Source: CBDUBU01 sp965365465
Lineage (GTDB): Bacteria > Bacteroidota > Rhodothermia > Rhodothermales > DASSAV01
Direction: 5' to 3'
NCBI GenBank assembly: GCA_965365465.1
Contig: CBDUBU010000206.1
Coordinates: 1 to 7,398 of the forward strand
DNA length: 7,398 nucleotides
Shown here: positions 4,458 to 7,398 of the stretch, piece by piece
Layout: every line of letters begins with the position of its first letter
How positions within the stretch are numbered: the first letter of the stretch is position 1
The notes under the pieces: model-generated
Databases searched by the model: none
Told to the model about the DNA's origin: nothing
What the model saw: only the letters and a program-made list of their open reading frames with translations
Position numbers and translations under genes: made by a program

Positions 4458-7398
4458 TTAGTTTGAGATACTCACCCGTACGTTGAAGTTCCCTGACATA
4501 TTGGTGTAGGATGGGTACCGGCTGTCCTTGCTGGAGTATTTTTCATACCGCACCGTGAAGTCGGCAGCTACACGGTTGCTGAACGTATAGGACAGCTTCG
4601 GTGAAAGCGTCAGGCGGGTGTTTTCCGTGTTGATCGAACGGTTTTCTTCGTTGGTCAGGACATCTATCAGTTGAAAATCAGGATTCGAGACAGCATTGTC
4701 CATGGCGCGGGTGAGGTAATACCGCAGGTCGCTATTTTCCGAATACGTAGCAGTAAGACTGAGGCCGATGCGGTTGTTCAGCCGTTTGCCGGGAATGAAC
4801 GGGATCCGCATACCCTGTTTTTGAAAACTGGCCGTTACCGAGAGTTCATCCGTACGGATTTCGCTGACCTCGTTGTTGGTGGTGCTCAGGGAGTAGGTGT
4901 TGCTCTTGTTCCACTGAATATTCGTGGTGACGCGGTTCTTCAAGGAAAGATCTACGCCGATCAGAGGCTGGTAGCGCTCATTAACCCGCACCGCGCTTAC
5001 CTTGTAGTCCGGAAGGGCAAACCGTATGGTTTGTTGAGACTTCTGGAGGGTGAATGAAGAAGTCGGATCGGCAGCGGAAACGAGGTTCGAGTTGTAATCG
5101 GCGCTGTAGTCGGCGCTGTAACCGTGGCGCAGGGTAGCCCCCTGCACGAGACTGCGGATGATGGGCCAGTTGGCGATGCCGCTGTAATTGATGGCCCAGG
5201 AGGGCATCGGGAACGGCAACAGATTGCGGGAATCGAGCCCTGAGAAGCCCGAAACGAAAGTCTGGTTGAAATCCGCCACGACCGACTCATTGGTAAGCAC
5301 GACACGCCCGTCGCGGTTCTCGTCGCCGATTCCCTGTCCGGGGTCCGCAGCATTATTGTAGTCCTGCTGGAAGGTTTCGTACTGGCGCTGGAAGAGATCC
5401 TGATAGGAAGCGCCAAACGCCCAGATGGAGGACCGGTTGCCGCCTCTTTCCGTCAAGGTGGAGGCGATAACCGGCACGCCGGAGGCATCGTAGAGCAGGT
5501 TGCCCTGTTCGTCTACGCCGGGGCGGTAGGTGTAATTCTGTCCGGTAGTCCAGTCCGTATTCCAGTTCAGGCTGATGGTGAGGCTGTTGCTGGGGCTGAT
5601 CGTCGTGCGCGCCTGGATCTTGTGCGCGTCGGTAAGCACATCCGCGATTTGCAGGGAGGGGTCGAGGACGCGATTGAAAGGGCTTATCTGCCGGGTGAGT
5701 CCGAACCGGTAGCCGATGGAGGGACCGAGGCCGCGGAAGGCATCGTAGAGGCTGTAGTGGACGGAACTGAAGGGTCTGCCCTGCTCGTCAACGTACAACT
5801 GCCCCACGCTGCTCACGGTTGAGGTGCGGCTGCCCGTATAGGTGACGTTGAAGTCGCGGATGCCGGTAAGCGCGAGCACCGTCTGGCGCAGCAGGCCGAC
5901 CGGGCTGGGCAGCGGAAGCCGGAACCCTCCGCCGGATGCTTCCTCATCCTCCTGTGGCTCCTCTGCCTGTTCGCCTTCCGCAACGGTTTCAGGTTCCTGA
6001 AGCGCGGGTTCTTCCTGCACTGTGTCGGGAAGCATCCGGCGGACTTCTTCTTCAGGGACTTCCGGCTCGGCAGTTTCTTCAGGCTCCGCTTCGATTTTCG
6101 GCTCGGCGGTTTCTTCCTTTTCTTCGGCCTTTCTCAAGGCTTCTTCCTCTTTGAGGCGCTTTGCTTCTTCCTTCCTGCGCTGCTTTTCCTGCTCGCGTTC
6201 CTGACGCGCCGCCTCCTTTTTCTGCTGCACTTCTCTTTGCTGTTCTTCAAGGTTCTTGTAGAAACCGAACTTTCGCCAGAAATCCTGGGGTCGCAGCGTA
6301 AGCCCGCCCCGGAGATCTACCTGGTTCCGGACATTTGCGCCGGTATTGCTGCTCACCGCGCCGTTCAGCCATCCATAGGTTGCGTTGTAGGTGACGGGCT
6401 GAATCGTGATCCAGTCTAGCGCTTCAGACTGAGTGAACTTCGGCTGGAAGGTAGCGGCAAAGCGCTGGTCGTACTGTTCCGGTCGCGGACTCATGTTGCC
6501 GGAGAAGATGCGGCTCAGGACGCGCCCGGTCGGGACAATGCCAAGTCGCTCCACTTCAAATGCGCTGATGTCGACGGCGTTGCTGTCAATCAGACCTTCT
6601 GCAAGCGCCTGGTTCAGCCGGATGCCGCCGATGGTTTCGTAATCGAACAGGTCCGGGTTGAGCGCCAGCACGGAGAACAGCGTGTCTACCCCGATCGCGT
6701 TCAGGTTCTGCCGTGTGTTTGCGCTCAGGCTGAGGTTCAGGAACTGGAAAGGATTGTACTGGATATCGTAGTTCCGGTTGTGCGTAAACGACTGCTGCTG
6801 GCGCAGGGGAAACTGGATTTCCTCCGGGATCAGGACTAACGAGCTATCCTGGACAGCACCGACGCGCAGGGCATTGGGGCGATTCTGGGACTCAGAGAAG
6901 TTCCGCGCCGCCGTTCCGGTGGCAGAGATCGACTGAGGCGCATAGTTGAACCGGAGATCGCCGAGCAGATTGACGAGAGGCAGCGCGTCCAGAAACCAGA
7001 ACGGGCGCACCGTGCGGGGGCGCCGCACGTTCAGCCGGTAGCCCAGCGTGCCGCTCCAGCGCCAGGTATCGTTGAGGCGCAGGGAAGGGTTGTGCGCATC
7101 GGTATCCGTGTAGGAATAGGTGGCGGAGATGCCATCCAGCGTGTTGCGCAAAAGGCGTGAGTCTGAACCGCTCTTCTGGACGCGCGAGGTGAACGAGCGC
7201 GTGTAGCTGAAGGTCTGTGCGGCCTCGGTTGCTTCCTGCTTTTCAGAGTCCTTCTCGGCGGCGGTGAGGTCTTCCCGGCTTTCGATCTGGGCCAGGATTT
7301 CATCCAGGCGCACGTCGCCGCGCTGCGGGGAAAAGCGCGGGGTAGACGTGTTGTTTTGCAACTGCATCGAAACGGGGATAGTCCAGCAGAAGCGTTCC
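4458..7398 (-). CDS. sprA: T9SS outer-membrane translocon SprA, C-terminal part (5' end beyond window)
   Basis: SprA forms the very large 36-strand beta-barrel through which type IX secretion cargo crosses the outer membrane. About 980 C-terminal codons are visible. The family is usually over 2,000 residues, so the N-terminal half lies outside. The reading frame is open to the right edge, so the ATG at 7365-7367 is an internal methionine and not the start. Typical SprA features in order are: STPRF (about 7335-7349); the strand pair ending FRFNYAP-like at about 6935-6965; the YDQRFAATFQPKFTQSEALDW segment (about 6405-6470, split here by coordinates only); PSIGYRFGLTRQ (about 5690-5728); the FVSGFSGLDSRNLLPFPMPS and WAINYSGI pair (about 5170-5255); LRHGYSADY (about 5100-5130); ERYQPLIGV (about 4955-4985); and a run of alternating strands to the stop. 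A 104-codon charged linker sits at 5937-6248. The sequence shows no frameshift. Confidence 0.93.
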   Translation of the reverse strand, partial: ERFCWTIPVSMQLQNNTSTPRFSPQRGDVRLDEILAQIESREDLTAAEKDSEKQEATEAAQTFSYTRSFTSRVQKSGSDSRLLRNTLDGISATYSYTDTDAHNPSLRLNDTWRWSGTLGYRLNVRRPRTVRPFWFLDALPLVNLLGDLRFNYAPQSISATGTAARNFSESQNRPNALRVGAVQDSSLVLIPEEIQFPLRQQQSFTHNRNYDIQYNPFQFLNLSLSANTRQNLNAIGVDTLFSVLALNPDLFDYETIGGIRLNQALAEGLIDSNAVDISAFEVERLGIVPTGRVLSRIFSGNMSPRPEQYDQRFAATFQPKFTQSEALDWITIQPVTYNATYGWLNGAVSSNTGANVRNQVDLRGGLTLRPQDFWRKFGFYKNLEEQQREVQQKKEAARQEREQEKQRRKEEAKRLKEEEALRKAEEKEETAEPKIEAEPEETAEPEVPEEEVRRMLPDTVQEEPALQEPETVAEGEQAEEPQEDEEASGGGFRLPLPSPVGLLRQTVLALTGIRDFNVTYTGSRTSTVSSVGQLYVDEQGRPFSSVHYSLYDAFRGLGPSIGYRFGLTRQISPFNRVLDPSLQIADVLTDAHKIQARTTISPSNSLTISLNWNTDWTTGQNYTYRPGVDEQGNLLYDASGVPVIASTLTERGGNRSSIWAFGASYQDLFQRQYETFQQDYNNAADPGQGIGDENRDGRVVLTNESVVADFNQTFVSGFSGLDSRNLLPFPMPSWAINYSGIANWPIIRSLVQGATLRHGYSADYSADYNSNLVSAADPTSSFTLQKSQQTIRFALPDYKVSAVRVNERYQPLIGVDLSLKNRVTTNIQWNKSNTYSLSTTNNEVSEIRTDELSVTASFQKQGMRIPFIPGKRLNNRIGLSLTATYSENSDLRYYLTRAMDNAVSNPDFQLIDVLTNEENRSINTENTRLTLSPKLSYTFSNRVAADFTVRYEKYSSKDSRYPSYTNMSGNFNVRVSISN
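5937..6248 (-). other. Charged low-complexity linker within SprA
   Basis: This 104-codon segment splits into two halves. The first (6111-6248) is rich in Lys, Arg, Glu and Gln with regular heptad-like spacing, and is likely a single long helix or coiled coil. The second (5937-6110) is acidic and proline-rich with repeated E-T-A-E-P words, and is likely disordered. It lies between barrel segments: the visible strands before it end in RKFGFYKNL, and those after resume with GGGFRLPLPSPVGLL. At DNA level an 18-base unit recurs 36 bases apart (6063-6080 and 6099-6116) with one mismatch, a sign of recent slippage or duplication. Other SprA proteins tend to have a Lys-rich stretch near this place, so the location is normal but this length and composition seem extended. 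Confidence 0.85.

Noticed and set aside
3669..4466. 265-codon plus-strand open frame
   Set aside because: It is antisense to lipB, which has all catalytic motifs, and it runs through the repeat-bearing gap; a shadow frame.
5936..6204. Plus-strand open frames rich in Ser, Leu and Phe opposite the SprA linker
   Set aside because: They arise because the antisense of Glu/Lys-rich codons lacks stops; not genes.
1..7398. CRISPR array, tRNA, rRNA, transposase or phage genes
   Set aside because: None was found in either strand by inspection: no regularly spaced repeats, no cloverleaf in the gaps, and no mobile-element protein motifs.

Overview
This window looks like a stretch of a chromosome from a Bacteroidota/FCB-group bacterium. 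It is probably not a classical Bacteroidales or Flavobacteriales: the coding GC is moderately high, and the intergenic stretches (for example 1-207) are clearly more AT-rich. The strongest lineage marker is the long C-terminal part of SprA, the outer-membrane translocon of the type IX secretion system (T9SS), which is found in Bacteroidota and close relatives. A member of the Rhodothermia or Balneolia is my best guess, but that is inference. No mobile element, CRISPR array, tRNA or rRNA is visible. The content is mostly housekeeping and envelope genes.

Plus-strand block (1-2816). An AT-rich leader holds a near-consensus sigma-70-type promoter (134-162) in front of a small exported, probably outer-membrane beta protein (208-768). 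A strong intrinsic terminator (795-837) follows. Next come a membrane-anchored LytR C-terminal-domain protein (872-1339), the ribosome silencing factor RsfS (1417-1893), an unrecognised lipoprotein (1900-2439) and a four-helix DUF423 membrane protein (2445-2816). The last three genes are tightly packed, with gaps of 6 and 5 bases, and look co-transcribed.

Minus-strand block (7398-2931). SprA enters from the right edge as a 5'-truncated reading frame and ends at 4458. A 264-base intergenic stretch (4194-4457) carries a degenerate dispersed-repeat-like sequence. LipB, the octanoyl transferase that starts lipoate attachment, lies at 4193-3411. A very acidic small protein of unknown function follows (3296-2931). 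The two blocks converge on a hairpin at 2839-2876 whose T-rich side faces the minus-strand transcript.

Functional links: SprA and possibly the 208-768 protein and the lipoprotein belong to the outer envelope. RsfS (ribosome dormancy) and LipB (lipoate-dependent dehydrogenases and glycine cleavage) are core metabolism. I find no convincing novel multi-gene system. The points most worth a second look are the unusual charged linker in SprA, the sprA-lipB neighbourhood, the repeat-derived frame that overlaps the lipB start codon, and the terminator placed only 34 bases before the LytR_C gene.
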